Assembly: GCA_019746225.1 (NCBI GenBank)
Contig: JAIESE010000026.1
Span: 1 to 64,000, forward strand
DNA from: Alphaproteobacteria bacterium
Lineage (GTDB): Bacteria > Pseudomonadota > Alphaproteobacteria > Paracaedibacterales > VGCI01
Direction of reading: 5' to 3'
Length of the DNA stretch: 64,000 nt
Part shown: positions 9,632-20,261 of the stretch, piece by piece
How the letters are laid out: every line of letters starts with the position of its first letter
Position numbering within the stretch: position 1 is the first letter of the stretch
Position numbers and translations under genes: made by a program
The notes under the pieces: generated by a model
Database searches by the model: none
What the model was told of the DNA's origin: nothing
The model's input: the letters and a program-made list of their open reading frames with translations, nothing else

Positions 9632-10990
9632 ATGACAAAGACACCTGTAATACCAGAGATTCAGTGGCATGAAGGCATGTTGCTATCCCCGCAACATTTT
9701 CAACAAATGGAATTGCGTAACGCCCAGATCCTTAAATATCATTTGCATCGTTTGTCGCCCTTTTATTGGGGAATTCACCATCTCAAACTTGATCCTGTTG
9801 TTTTGAGCTCAGGACTCTTCAGGCTTCTTGAAATTGATGCTGTCATGCCTGATGGACTAATCGTCAACCGACATAGTGACTCTGATGCACCTATAGAACT
9901 TGATCTTACTCCCCTCAAAGAGGATCTTTCAAAAGAGGAGCTAACGGTCTACCTTGTTGTTCCGGAGAGAACAGTTTCAGGTTCTCCTATTTCGGGTGAA
10001 TGGCCAAGGTACATTTCGGCGGATGGTGCGGAAGTCATTGATGACAATGCGCCCGACAATGTTATTCGCATTCCAAGATTAATTCCAAAGGTAAGTTTAA
10101 TGGCAGGCCCTGTCCCCCCTGCCCGTTATGAATACATCCCATTGGCACGTATGACCTATCAGGATGAGTCTTATATTTTAACCCCTTTCATCCCTCCATG
10201 CTTTATAGTTCACCAAAACTCTCCCCTTGGAGATCGCTTGGCCACACTAGCCATGAAAATGCGTGAGAAATCATCTTATTTAATCGAAAAATGGCAAACT
10301 CAAGTTGGAACAGAATTGTTAAAAGAAACAGGGGAGCTTTTGCGTCCTCTTGCAGAATCCATCCCAATCCTTGAAGCGATTGTGGGTACAGGAAAAACTC
10401 ATCCGTTTGACTTGTACTTAACCATGTGTACGATTGCCGGACGTCTGGCCACTTTACGCCTGAGTCAAGCTATTCCCTCTTTTGCCCCATACCACCATAA
10501 TGATATTTTAAGCACAATGGTACCGATTCTGGATTGGATGGATCGTGTTACAAGAAGTATTGAGCAAACTTATGTCATCGTTCCCTTTATTCAAAATGAT
10601 CGATTGTTCTACCACAAGCTTAGTTCAACTTGGTCAGAAGATAGCCTCCTCATCGGTGTGCGCATTCCGACCACTATGGATGCTGCTGAAATGTCCGAAT
10701 GGGTCCGTGAGTGCGTCATTGCTTCTGAAAGCCATCTTGAATCTGCCCGAATGCGTCGTGTAACAGGGGCTGCTCGACTTATCATTGAAGGAGATGAGCT
10801 GGCGGATCTGATGCCCGGAAGCGGCTTACAACTGTATCGCGTTCAAATGGATCCTCAATATATTAAGCCAGGTGAAAAACTCATGATTTTCCACGCAGCT
10901 GACCAACCAAATATGCGTCCTTCTGGAATTGTTTTGTATGCAAGAGGTCCCTATTCCCTTGAAAACGAACCCACTGAGCAAGAGGGCTAG
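9632..10990 (+). CDS. tssK: Type VI secretion system baseplate protein TssK
   Basis: 452 residues, full family length. The N-terminal TssK signature is clear: IQWHEGMLLSPQHFQQ followed by NAQILKYHLHRLSPFYWG. TssK links the phage-like baseplate to the TssL-TssM membrane complex in the cytoplasm. The ATG lies eight bases after GGGGAGG. An earlier ATG at 9624 opens only a three-codon frame (Met-Thr-Gly-stop) whose stop overlaps the tssK ATG. It starts a four-gene block with 9 bases to tssL. The 246-base gap upstream holds no clear consensus promoter. Confidence 0.93.
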   Translation: MTKTPVIPEIQWHEGMLLSPQHFQQMELRNAQILKYHLHRLSPFYWGIHHLKLDPVVLSSGLFRLLEIDAVMPDGLIVNRHSDSDAPIELDLTPLKEDLSKEELTVYLVVPERTVSGSPISGEWPRYISADGAEVIDDNAPDNVIRIPRLIPKVSLMAGPVPPARYEYIPLARMTYQDESYILTPFIPPCFIVHQNSPLGDRLATLAMKMREKSSYLIEKWQTQVGTELLKETGELLRPLAESIPILEAIVGTGKTHPFDLYLTMCTIAGRLATLRLSQAIPSFAPYHHNDILSTMVPILDWMDRVTRSIEQTYVIVPFIQNDRLFYHKLSSTWSEDSLLIGVRIPTTMDAAEMSEWVRECVIASESHLESARMRRVTGAARLIIEGDELADLMPGSGLQLYRVQMDPQYIKPGEKLMIFHAADQPNMRPSGIVLYARGPYSLENEPTEQEG

Positions 10991-10999
10991 GTCAATACT

Positions 11000-11968
11000 A
11001 TGAGTCGGGTAAAAATAGCCTCCCAATCTTTTCTGGTCCATAACTTTCACGAGTTTTTCAATCTGCTCTTGAGGCAGAAGGAATTAGCTTTGCGCGCCAA
11101 CGAAGGCAATGACCCCTTTAAACTTTCTCAGATTCCGCAACAGCTTGAAGAAACCCCTCCAGATACGAAGGAACCCGTTGACCCGATAAAGCTCGCTGAA
11201 GAAATGCTAACAAAGCAGCTCCTCAATCCTGAAGAACCCTTGCCCGAAGAACCTGCTCCTGAAAAGGCTAAACCGGTAGAACCTTCAATTCTTCAAAAAA
11301 AACAACAAGAAGAGTCCGATAATTTATTGGTGAATACCATACAGCGACGCTTGAGTTTGATTTTGGAAGACCAAGCCATCCAGTCAACCATTCAAGCGGG
11401 AGAATTTGCAGCCAGTTCCTACCAAGATTCCCTTTACGCGATGGTTGCCTTTGCTGACGAGATTTTCTTGAATATTCCCTGGGCAGGACAAAAACATTGG
11501 GAAAATAACCTGCTCGAAAGCCGCTTTTTTCAAACGCAAATAGCAGGGGAACTTATTTTTGAGAAAATAGAAGAACTTGTCTCCAATAATGACCCGATGC
11601 GCGCAGATTTGGCCATTGTCTATCTGTTGATCTTAGGTCTTGGCTTTAAGGGCCGATATCGAGGTGAGGAAGCCAATGTTGAACAATTGTCCTTATATCG
11701 TCACCAGCTCTACAGAATGGTTAATCGACATCCATCAACCCTGTATGATCCGGGACGCGCCCACTTAATGGAGGATTGTTATGAACACGTCTTGGATTCG
11801 ACGATTAGTCGAGGTTTGCCAGAAATTCGGATGTGGTTTCTGACCTTCTTAGGCATTCTAGGCGTTTATCTCTTTGCTTCTACTGTCTTATGGTACAAAC
11901 TTGTCAGGGATATGGATTCATCCATCGGTAATATCCTTAATCAAGCTCAACAAATGGGGCTTTCATGA
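11000..11968 (+). CDS. tssL: Type VI secretion system membrane protein TssL (DotU/IcmH family)
   Basis: 322 residues. The cytoplasmic DotU domain lies about residues 110-255 (AMVAFADEIFLNIPW, FEKIEELV, LILGLGFKGRYRG, LSLYRHQLYRMVNRHP). It is followed by a single C-terminal transmembrane helix at about 272-295 (MWFLTFLGILGVYLFASTVL) and a short tail, the normal tail-anchored topology. Residues about 45-110 are a Pro/Glu-rich linker (EEPLPEEPAPEKAKPVEP). It has no peptidoglycan-binding extension. The stop overlaps the tssM start as ATGA, so the two are probably coupled. It pairs with TssM in the inner membrane. Confidence 0.93.
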   Translation: MSRVKIASQSFLVHNFHEFFNLLLRQKELALRANEGNDPFKLSQIPQQLEETPPDTKEPVDPIKLAEEMLTKQLLNPEEPLPEEPAPEKAKPVEPSILQKKQQEESDNLLVNTIQRRLSLILEDQAIQSTIQAGEFAASSYQDSLYAMVAFADEIFLNIPWAGQKHWENNLLESRFFQTQIAGELIFEKIEELVSNNDPMRADLAIVYLLILGLGFKGRYRGEEANVEQLSLYRHQLYRMVNRHPSTLYDPGRAHLMEDCYEHVLDSTISRGLPEIRMWFLTFLGILGVYLFASTVLWYKLVRDMDSSIGNILNQAQQMGLS

Positions 11969-14900
11969 CGTCGTTTTTTCACTCCCTTTCTCATCTGGGA
12001 AGTCGAATTCCTGAAATCATCCTCATCTTGACCATTCTTGCCGTTGTGCTGATCCTGGTCCTTGGGTTTATAACGACTTATTCCATTAAACAAGCAGAGA
12101 AAAAGGGTCCGGCAAAGCCGAAAGAGACGACCCCTAAGGAAAAAATAACCCCTGAATATAGAATGCCCCCCCTGGGTGGACTTCTGGCGCAATTTTTGAC
12201 CTTACGCGGAACATTTCGCGTCGGGGACATTAGTTTGTCATTCTTACGCGTCCTTGCTTTTTTGCGTAGTCGCCTTGATCGACTCACCTATAAATATCAG
12301 CTTCCTTGGTATTTAATGGTCGGAGCGAGCGCGTCCGGCAAGTCAACCTTACTAGAATGTTCTGGTATGAGCCTGCCTGTCGGTATGCCAGATTTTGGTC
12401 TCAAGAATCCTCACACAGCTTGCCGTTGGTGGTTTTACAACCGAGCCGTCGTTTTAGATATTCACGGATCTTTGGTGATAGAAGAACACAAAGCAGCAGC
12501 AGATGAACATGGTTGGCGAACCATTTTGAACTTGCTCGGAAGATATCGTGCCAAACGTCCTCTCGATGGTATTATCCTCACCATATCTGCATCAGAATTG
12601 TATGGGAAGGAACGCTTAAGCCCCGAAAATATCAATGCACGTGCCAAGTTTCTTTCACAAAAACTCACAGCTGCCCAACATCTCCTCGGTCTTCGTTTGC
12701 CTGTTTATGTGATCATCACAAAATGTGATATATTGCCCGGATTCCAGAGCTTTTGTCATGAGCTTCCCGTCGCCCAACACACCAACATGCTTGGCTGGTC
12801 TGTCCCGTATGCTCTTCACTCCGCTTATACACCCCAATGGGTGGATGAAGCCTTTCAAACCATTTCTGATGATCTATCAAACGTTCAATTGGAAATGTTT
12901 GCCAACGGTGTTGCTGCAGAAAACGGAGACGGTATCCTCATCCTTACAAATGAGTTCACATCCCTTAAAGATGGTTTAAAACTTTACTTAGATCATATTT
13001 TCAAAGGAAGCGCTTACGAAGAATCCTTGATGTTGAGAGGGATTTATTTTACCGGCGACAGCGGTTTTGTGCCCTCAGGGATTTTGATGACCGAAGACTT
13101 AGAAAATAAAGAAGAGGACACTGAATTAAGGAATGAATTATCCCTCTCTACCCAACCTCGTTCTATCGCGGATGATTTCCCACAACTTTGGGATGAACAC
13201 AATGATACCCCCAACCGCCTAACTCGACTCAGTCGTCTCACGAGTGGGCAAGTATATACAACTGAGGAGTCTCAATATTCTGACTCTCCTACGCATCATA
13301 TTTTTTTCGGGAAAGATATTTTTGAAGATAAAATATTCTTCGAATCTGGCCTTGCTTATCCTATCTATAGTCGTCTTGTCTCTGCAAATCGCAACATAAA
13401 TTTCGCCAAAGCTGGAATGGTTGCTTTTGTCGGTATCGGAACATTTGGTATGATAAATGCCTATGAAAATTTTATGAAGAACCGGGACTACCTGATGCCT
13501 GTCTTAGGAAAAGTCAATTCCCTCTTGCAACAACTTCCAACTGCCCAAGCTGGAGAAACCAAAGCCCCAGAGGCGATGTTTACGAATCAAGCAAAAAGCT
13601 TGCTCGAAATGATGAATCACATCCAACGCGCAAGTTTCTTTTCTTTCTTCATTCCATCATCTTGGTTCAGCCCTCTTCAAGATCAACTGAATAGCTCCTT
13701 AAAGATATCCTATGAGCAAATTATCTTACGGACCATTTATATGGATCTTCTCTTGCGTGCCCGGGACATCTTGAACATACGTCCCGGTGATACTGCCCTT
13801 GGATCCCAACCTAAGACGACAGCGATCGGCACGCTCCTCAATCCCTTAACCACGTCCGAATACCAGCAGTTTAAGAACTATGTGGACGAAATCGGCATGT
13901 TGGTTCAAAACATTGATAAATACAATCGCTTGCGCGAGACACCGGAACCGAGTGTATTGACTGAATTAATTGAATACACTTTTAATATACAACTGCCGCC
14001 AGAGTTTTCTGCCTCCTATGAGAAATTCCGAAAGGTTCTTCAAGAAGCGCCCTATCCACCCATTGATTTAAAATCATACTACCCTATTGCTCAAAATACG
14101 CTTCAAGCATTGTATATGAATTTTTTAAGTGTCTTATTCTCACCGGGAGATCCCATGTCCCTCATCGGTCAGTTGCGCTATTTGACGTCAACAATTGCAA
14201 AAGCTCAAACAAATGCACCCCTTAACCTTGATTTGATTCGTGGATTTATCACGGGCCTTGGTCAAAGCCTTCCAAACCTTGGAGAAGTCGGACACAACTG
14301 GATTGATGGGGAATACTTTAATCCCGGCCCAGAATTTTCTGAGATAATGGGAAAAATCGACAGTCTTCCCCCATTTGGTTCAGCTATTGTTGAGCAACTT
14401 GCCCAACAAACAAGTACTGTCTACAAAGCCTTCCACGAAGAACTTTTGCAAATGAATACCCTTTTGATCAATGCGGCGGCCCCGGGGGCAAAACCATCTC
14501 TTCCGTCAGAAGGTATCTTTAACTTAGAGAAAAACCTTCATAAGCTGTTTGCCGAACCCTTTATGGCAAAAACGAGTGGACAAATGTTTACAACACAAGT
14601 TCCCGAAAACAAACTTGCATTGTGGAACCACAATCTCATTGAAGACACCATTAATTTGATAAAGCGATACGAAGCTTTTGTGGAAAAGGATCTGAATTCT
14701 TTTCCCATCCACTTAAGGGAAACCTTTAAGCAAATTGCGTTGCAGAATCTTCAACAGAATGTCATTAGTGACATCGCAAGATCTCAAAGCTTTATTGATA
14801 TACCAACGGGCATGCAAGTTGGAGACACTAATGAGGAGGTCTTGCGCACAGCTATCGGTGACATCAGCAAAAGCACTCCTGCATTTATCAAGCTATTGGA

Positions 14901-16443
14901 AACTTTGAACAAAATGCAAAACGGCACGGTCTTTGTTGAGATGCAAAACCTATTGGGGGTTTTGGCAACACGACTTCTTGAAAAGGTTGATGCTCTCTTA
15001 ATTGCATATCATCCTTACACCGTTCGTGATAATAGTTTTGATTGGTGGGATGGAAAATCATCGGTATTTTTGGATGGATTTGGTGTCAAAGACCCAGATG
15101 AACTGAAATCATACCTTGACCATCAGCGCCAACAAATTTCTCACCTCGCAATTGATTATGCTCAACCCCTGATCAAGCTTCTCGGTTCGGATATGATGAA
15201 GGCTTTTGCTGGCAAGAGAGCCCTCATCAATCGCTGGACACGAATTATTAATGACCTTTCCGATTTTGATAAGAAGAAGCCGGATAATGCGGTATCCACT
15301 CTTGAAAACCTTATTGAAAAGGATGCTAACAATCTTTCCATGAGCAATTGCTTTGAAAAGTTTACCCTTGTCAGTGCTAAAAAAACATCCGGTGACTTCT
15401 TCAAAGATCGGCGTCTCCAACTTCAACGTGCCCTTATGTCACGATGCGAAATTGCCAAACGTCAGGACTCGATCAAGAATTATGAAAAGTTAGTTCAAGT
15501 GTTTAATGATTCCTTGAAAGACAAGTTTCCCTTTGTGGGAGAAGGTGGCACAACGACTGATCAAGCAGAGGCCGATCCAGAGGATATCAAGACCTTCTTT
15601 AAGCTATTTCACGATTATGGTAATACCCCAAAACATGTGTTAGACCAAATCTATCAATTAGGTGCATCCGCGAAAGAGCCTTACCAATTCTTAAAAGATA
15701 TGGAAGGCGTTCGGGAGTTTCTTCAAGTATATCTAAACTCTAAGCTACCTGGAGATACCCCTTCTTTTGACTTTACCATCGACTTCCGGGTCAATAAGGA
15801 AAAGGAAGTCGGGGGGAATATGATTATTGAATGGTCAATTGCCCCAAGTGAAAACTCTACCATCACCAATAATGATAAAAAGAAAACGGGTCGATGGACG
15901 TATGGGAGTCCCGTCACCGTAACACTCCGGTGGCCAGATTCAGCAGAAATGCAACCATTTCTCGATGAAGCACAACCCTATATGGCGGTTGATGAACAAA
16001 CGGTCACATTCACCTACCCTGGTCAGTGGTCAATGTTACAGTTGCTGCGATCCCAGCAATCAAGCAGTAGTGATTTTGAGTCCATGAAAGATCAAAACCC
16101 CTATACCTTGCGCTTTGAAGTCCCCAATGGTCCTGAAGAAAAGACAGTTGTGTATAATCGTATCGTTCTAAATAAACCTGGAAAAGGCAAAAAACCAGGA
16201 GCTGTAGTCTCCGTTCCTACTTTTCCAACGGAGGCACCTTCCCTGGATCAGAATATTCTGGATATGTCAGAGAAGCCTGCTATCGTCCAAGGTTTGGTAG
16301 AACCAGACCCTGAAATTATTGAAGACATTGAGAAGAGAGAAAAGGAAGCAAAGAAGGAACCTAAAAAGAAGAAAGCTGAAGAAGAAGCCCCAGAGGAACC
16401 AGCCCCAGAGGAAAAACCTGCCAAACCCGAAAAGGGGGGTTAA
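11965..16443 (+). CDS. tssM: Type VI secretion system membrane subunit TssM (IcmF family)
   Basis: 1492 residues, longer than the roughly 1100-1200 of most TssM. A transmembrane helix lies at about residues 17-37. A P-loop follows (GASASGKST, G120 to T128), then an IcmF-type GTPase-like domain with VVLDIHGS. A second membrane segment lies near 475-495 (GMVAFVGIGTFGMI), after which the chain should be periplasmic and contact TssJ. The end is a Lys/Glu/Pro-rich tail (EEEAPEEPAPEEKPAKPEKG). Only one N-terminal helix is obvious where many homologs have a hairpin. tssA begins 3 bases after the stop. Confidence 0.93.
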   Translation: MTSFFHSLSHLGSRIPEIILILTILAVVLILVLGFITTYSIKQAEKKGPAKPKETTPKEKITPEYRMPPLGGLLAQFLTLRGTFRVGDISLSFLRVLAFLRSRLDRLTYKYQLPWYLMVGASASGKSTLLECSGMSLPVGMPDFGLKNPHTACRWWFYNRAVVLDIHGSLVIEEHKAAADEHGWRTILNLLGRYRAKRPLDGIILTISASELYGKERLSPENINARAKFLSQKLTAAQHLLGLRLPVYVIITKCDILPGFQSFCHELPVAQHTNMLGWSVPYALHSAYTPQWVDEAFQTISDDLSNVQLEMFANGVAAENGDGILILTNEFTSLKDGLKLYLDHIFKGSAYEESLMLRGIYFTGDSGFVPSGILMTEDLENKEEDTELRNELSLSTQPRSIADDFPQLWDEHNDTPNRLTRLSRLTSGQVYTTEESQYSDSPTHHIFFGKDIFEDKIFFESGLAYPIYSRLVSANRNINFAKAGMVAFVGIGTFGMINAYENFMKNRDYLMPVLGKVNSLLQQLPTAQAGETKAPEAMFTNQAKSLLEMMNHIQRASFFSFFIPSSWFSPLQDQLNSSLKISYEQIILRTIYMDLLLRARDILNIRPGDTALGSQPKTTAIGTLLNPLTTSEYQQFKNYVDEIGMLVQNIDKYNRLRETPEPSVLTELIEYTFNIQLPPEFSASYEKFRKVLQEAPYPPIDLKSYYPIAQNTLQALYMNFLSVLFSPGDPMSLIGQLRYLTSTIAKAQTNAPLNLDLIRGFITGLGQSLPNLGEVGHNWIDGEYFNPGPEFSEIMGKIDSLPPFGSAIVEQLAQQTSTVYKAFHEELLQMNTLLINAAAPGAKPSLPSEGIFNLEKNLHKLFAEPFMAKTSGQMFTTQVPENKLALWNHNLIEDTINLIKRYEAFVEKDLNSFPIHLRETFKQIALQNLQQNVISDIARSQSFIDIPTGMQVGDTNEEVLRTAIGDISKSTPAFIKLLETLNKMQNGTVFVEMQNLLGVLATRLLEKVDALLIAYHPYTVRDNSFDWWDGKSSVFLDGFGVKDPDELKSYLDHQRQQISHLAIDYAQPLIKLLGSDMMKAFAGKRALINRWTRIINDLSDFDKKKPDNAVSTLENLIEKDANNLSMSNCFEKFTLVSAKKTSGDFFKDRRLQLQRALMSRCEIAKRQDSIKNYEKLVQVFNDSLKDKFPFVGEGGTTTDQAEADPEDIKTFFKLFHDYGNTPKHVLDQIYQLGASAKEPYQFLKDMEGVREFLQVYLNSKLPGDTPSFDFTIDFRVNKEKEVGGNMIIEWSIAPSENSTITNNDKKKTGRWTYGSPVTVTLRWPDSAEMQPFLDEAQPYMAVDEQTVTFTYPGQWSMLQLLRSQQSSSSDFESMKDQNPYTLRFEVPNGPEEKTVVYNRIVLNKPGKGKKPGAVVSVPTFPTEAPSLDQNILDMSEKPAIVQGLVEPDPEIIEDIEKREKEAKKEPKKKKAEEEAPEEPAPEEKPAKPEKGG

Positions 16444-16446
16444 GGG

Positions 16447-17676
16447 ATGACAGCCTCTACGTCTTCACCCACTTTGAGGAAAGGATTCCTCAATCTTCCA
16501 GATGTCTTCAAGGATTTATCTCCTGAAAATCCTGTTGGACCCTACTTACGATATGACCCTGTATATGATGATATTCGCCTGGCTAGAATAGAAGACGATC
16601 CCCGTCTATCTATGGGGATATGGAAAACGGAGCTGAAACGCGCGGATTGGAATCTGGTTGAAAATTTATGTATTGAGACACTTACAACAAGATCTAAAGA
16701 TCTTCAGCTTGGGGCATGGCTAACAGAAGCCTGGACAGCCCTTGATGGTGTCGAAGGGTATGTCCGCGGTATCCAGCTTTTAACCACCTTAACAGAGACG
16801 TTTTGGAAAGTTATTCATCCTCAACCTCAAGAAGATGATGATATGGAAAGTCGTCTGATGATATTTGAATGGATGGACACCGTTTTTTCAGACCGTCTTC
16901 TCCTCGTGCCCTTAACAAAATCAAAACTTGATCAAACAACTTTTGGCTTGGGATTTTATAAGTCGGCTCAACACAGCGATGCGACCCAAAAGCGTCTTTC
17001 TCCAAACAATGCCCCAAGCCAAGTTGATCCTTCAAAGACCATTGGGACACTTGAGGATTTCCAAAGGAGCATCGATCAAACATCGGATGCCTATCTCTCG
17101 ACGCAACTCGCGAGTGTTTTAGAAGCAACTCAAGCATCACAAACCTATAAAACATCTCTTGCGGGTTTATTGGGGAATACCTCTCCGAGCTTTTCAAGAA
17201 TTATCAGAACATTAAAGGAAATGGAACGCATTTTAACCAACAACCTTCAAACACGCGTACCCCCGACCCCAGAGCCAACTCCAGAACCGGAATTCCCTCG
17301 AGAAGAACCCATTGAGGAAATTGAGGAACCAGAGTTGATTGAAGAAGAAGTAGCTGAAGAAGAAGCAGCTGAAGAAGAAGTAGATGAGCCAGCGCCTGAA
17401 GAAGAGCCTGAAAATGAAGTCGTTATTCCTGAACAAATTGAAGAGGCACCCGCAAAATCCGTTCAGATTAAAACGCGAGAAGATGCTTACCGTCAACTCG
17501 AGCTCATTGCTACGTTTCTGGAAGAGCATGATCCTCAAAGCTTTGCTCCCCGGCTCTTGAGGCAAGTCATAGGATGGGAAAATGAAAATATTCTCGATAT
17601 CTTGAAAGAAATTGCCAAGACACCCAAAGAATACGAAATCCTTATGAAATTCCTTGCTCGTTCGCCTAAAGAATAG
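16447..17676 (+). CDS. tssA: Type VI secretion system protein TssA (ImpA N-terminal domain)
   Basis: 409 residues. The ImpA-type N-terminal domain is seen at about residues 15-140: ENPVGPYLRYDPVYDDIRLA, WKTELKRADWNLVE, AWLTEAWTALDGVEGYVRG, and LLTTLTETFWKVIHPQ. A strongly acidic linker at about 275-330 (IEEPELIEEEVAEEEAAEEE) separates it from a short C-terminal helical domain with REDAYRQLELIATFLEEHDP. TssA proteins steer sheath assembly from the baseplate or distal end; the short C-terminal form here does not allow a subclass call. It is the last gene of the T6SS block and converges on clpB with 8 bases between them. Confidence 0.88.
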   Translation: MTASTSSPTLRKGFLNLPDVFKDLSPENPVGPYLRYDPVYDDIRLARIEDDPRLSMGIWKTELKRADWNLVENLCIETLTTRSKDLQLGAWLTEAWTALDGVEGYVRGIQLLTTLTETFWKVIHPQPQEDDDMESRLMIFEWMDTVFSDRLLLVPLTKSKLDQTTFGLGFYKSAQHSDATQKRLSPNNAPSQVDPSKTIGTLEDFQRSIDQTSDAYLSTQLASVLEATQASQTYKTSLAGLLGNTSPSFSRIIRTLKEMERILTNNLQTRVPPTPEPTPEPEFPREEPIEEIEEPELIEEEVAEEEAAEEEVDEPAPEEEPENEVVIPEQIEEAPAKSVQIKTREDAYRQLELIATFLEEHDPQSFAPRLLRQVIGWENENILDILKEIAKTPKEYEILMKFLARSPKE

Positions 17677-17684
17677 ACCTTATA

Positions 17685-20261
17685 TCAACTCTTGATCACA
17701 AGGCCTTCACGGTCGGTTGAGACCGTAATGGTGCTCCCTTCCGAGATGCTTCCTTCAAGCAATTTTAAGGCCAGAGGATCTTGAAGGGTCCGTTGAATCA
17801 CGCGCTTCAAGGGACGGGCGCCATAAAGGGGGTCAAAGCCAGCTTCAGCGAGCCATTCCAACGCTTTATCATCCAGAGTCAGGCCAATTTTTCGCTCCGC
17901 CAAACGATTCGTCAAGTTTTGGAGCTGGATTTTGACGATTTGTGCCATGTTTGAGCGGCTTAAACGATGGAAAATCAGCACCTCATCGAGGCGGTTTAAA
18001 AATTCTGGCCGAAAGTTTTGTTTTACCGCCATCATGACTTGATCTCGCATGTGTGGCGTTATATCCCCTTCAAGATGGTCCGCAAGCGCATCCGCCCCAA
18101 GGTTGGAGGTCAAGATAATCAAAGTATTTTTAAAATCAACGGTGCGGCCTTGCCCGTCGGTTAGGCGTCCGTCATCTAGGACTTGGAGGAGGATATTAAA
18201 GACATCCTTATGGGCCTTTTCCACTTCATCAAAAAGAATGACCTGGTAGGGGCGCCGACGCACCGCTTCGGTAAGCTCCCCTCCTTGTTCATAACCCACA
18301 TAGCCGGGAGGCGCCCCAATCAGACGTGAGACTGCGTGCTTTTCCATATATTCTGACATATCAATACGAATCATATTCGTCTCGTCATCGAAAATGAACG
18401 CCGCAAGAGCCTTGGTTAACTCCGTTTTTCCAACGCCGGTGGGGCCTAAAAAGAGGAAAGATCCCATAGGGCGGTTCGGATCCTGCAAGCCCGCACGGGC
18501 GCGGCGTATGGCATTGGTGATGGCTTGAATGGCCTCATCTTGCCCAATGACGCGTTGGCGCAAGGCATTTTCCATGCCCAAGAGCTTTTCTTTTTCCCCG
18601 GTCAGCATCTTCTCAACAGGAATCCCTGTCCAACGCTCTACAATGGCGGCGATGTCCTGGTCAGTGACCTCTTCCTTTAAAGAGCGTTGCGTTTGTTTGG
18701 ATTCAATCTCCAGAAGCTTGTGTTCAAGATCCGGAATCAGCCCATACATAATTTGGCCGGCTCGTGCAAGGTCACCCTTGCGTTGAACCATCTCCAACTC
18801 AGAGCGCAAGGAATCGAGTTGTTCTTTCAGTTTTTGGGCTTGGGAGAGGACTTCTTTTTCCGCACGCCACACCGTACTCAAACTCAAGGACTTTTCTTCG
18901 AGATCGGCCAGCTCCGTTTCTAATTTGACCAGACGTTCTTGTGACGCCTTATCACTTTCTCGCTTCAAGGCTTCCCGCTCAATTTTCAGCTGAATGATGC
19001 GCCGATCCAACTCATCAATCTCTTCCGGTTTTGAGTCCACTATCATGCGTAATCGACTGGCAGCCTCATCCATCAAGTCAATGGCTTTATCTGGCAAAAA
19101 ACGGTCGCTGATATAGCGGTGGGACAAGGTGCATGCAGCCACAATGGCGCTATCAGAAATGCGAACGCCGTGGTGAAGTTCGTACTTTTCCTTCAGTCCG
19201 CGAAGGATCGAAATCGAATCTTCAACTGTGGGCTCTGCAACAAAGACGGGTTGAAAACGGCGGGCAAGAGCCGCATCTTTTTCAATATGTTGGCGGTATT
19301 CATCAAGGGTCGTGGCGCCAAGACAGTGGAGTTCGCCACGGGCAAGGGCCGGCTTCAACATGTTGCTGGCATCCATGGCTCCATCAGCCTTCCCTGCCCC
19401 GATGAGGGTGTGAAGCTCGTCAATAAAGAGAATAATATCCCCTTGAGCATGGGTAATTTCATTGAGGACAGCTTTCAGGCGTTCTTCAAATTCACCCCGA
19501 TATTTAGCGCCGGCAATAAGAGCCCCCAAATCAAGGGACATGAGCTGCGTTTCCCGTAAGGTTTCAGGGACATCGCCGTTCACGATGCGTTGCGCCAGCC
19601 CCTCAACAATCGCGGTTTTCCCCACGCCTGGTTCACCTATAAGAACAGGATTATTTTTTGTGCGACGGGAAAGTACCTGAATGGTCCGTCGGATTTCCTC
19701 ATCCCGCCCAATCACCGGATCAATCTTTCCCTCTCGCGCCGCTTGGGTGAGATCCCGCGCATACCGCTTCAAGGCATCATAAGAGTCTTCTGCACTGGCG
19801 CTATCCGCTTTGCGACCTTTTCTCAATGATTCTATGGCCTGGTTCAGAGTATCGGGGGTTACATTGGCTTTGGCAAACAGACCCTTTGTAGGCTCGACCA
19901 TAGAAAGAGCCAAGAACAACATCTCTGCGGTTACGAATTTATCACTTGCTTTGTCTGCTGCCTTTTCGGCAGTTTCAAATACTTGAGCAACTTCAGGAGC
20001 GAGATACACCTGGCCTGACCCGCCACCGGAAACCTTTGTTTGCTTCGCCAAGGATTCTTCTATAAACGATAACAGCCTTTTAGCAGCATCTTTTCCAGGG
20101 GCACTCAATTCACACAACTGACCGCACAACCCTTGGTCATCATCGAGGAGGACCTTGGCAAGATGTTCTGGCGTGATCCGTTGGTGGCCTTCTCTCAAAG
20201 CCAACATTTGGGCTGATTGAATCATGCCTTGGGCGCGCTGGGTATAGCGTTCTGTGTTCAT
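17685..20261 (-). CDS. clpB: ATP-dependent disaggregase ClpB
   Basis: 858 residues, the normal ClpB length. An N-terminal Clp-N repeat domain ([20 protein letters not shown]) comes first. The first AAA+ module has Walker A GEPGVGKT near residue 209. The coiled-coil middle domain lies about 400-530 ([16 protein letters not shown]). The second AAA+ module has [15 protein letters not shown] near 606 and arginine-finger region [12 protein letters not shown]. ClpB rescues aggregated proteins with DnaK. T6SS clusters often carry the related ClpV. The M domain and overall sequence look like housekeeping ClpB, so its closeness to tssA may be chance. Confidence 0.93.
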   Translation of the reverse strand: MNTERYTQRAQGMIQSAQMLALREGHQRITPEHLAKVLLDDDQGLCGQLCELSAPGKDAAKRLLSFIEESLAKQTKVSGGGSGQVYLAPEVAQVFETAEKAADKASDKFVTAEMLFLALSMVEPTKGLFAKANVTPDTLNQAIESLRKGRKADSASAEDSYDALKRYARDLTQAAREGKIDPVIGRDEEIRRTIQVLSRRTKNNPVLIGEPGVGKTAIVEGLAQRIVNGDVPETLRETQLMSLDLGALIAGAKYRGEFEERLKAVLNEITHAQGDIILFIDELHTLIGAGKADGAMDASNMLKPALARGELHCLGATTLDEYRQHIEKDAALARRFQPVFVAEPTVEDSISILRGLKEKYELHHGVRISDSAIVAACTLSHRYISDRFLPDKAIDLMDEAASRLRMIVDSKPEEIDELDRRIIQLKIEREALKRESDKASQERLVKLETELADLEEKSLSLSTVWRAEKEVLSQAQKLKEQLDSLRSELEMVQRKGDLARAGQIMYGLIPDLEHKLLEIESKQTQRSLKEEVTDQDIAAIVERWTGIPVEKMLTGEKEKLLGMENALRQRVIGQDEAIQAITNAIRRARAGLQDPNRPMGSFLFLGPTGVGKTELTKALAAFIFDDETNMIRIDMSEYMEKHAVSRLIGAPPGYVGYEQGGELTEAVRRRPYQVILFDEVEKAHKDVFNILLQVLDDGRLTDGQGRTVDFKNTLIILTSNLGADALADHLEGDITPHMRDQVMMAVKQNFRPEFLNRLDEVLIFHRLSRSNMAQIVKIQLQNLTNRLAERKIGLTLDDKALEWLAEAGFDPLYGARPLKRVIQRTLQDPLALKLLEGSISEGSTITVSTDREGLVIKS

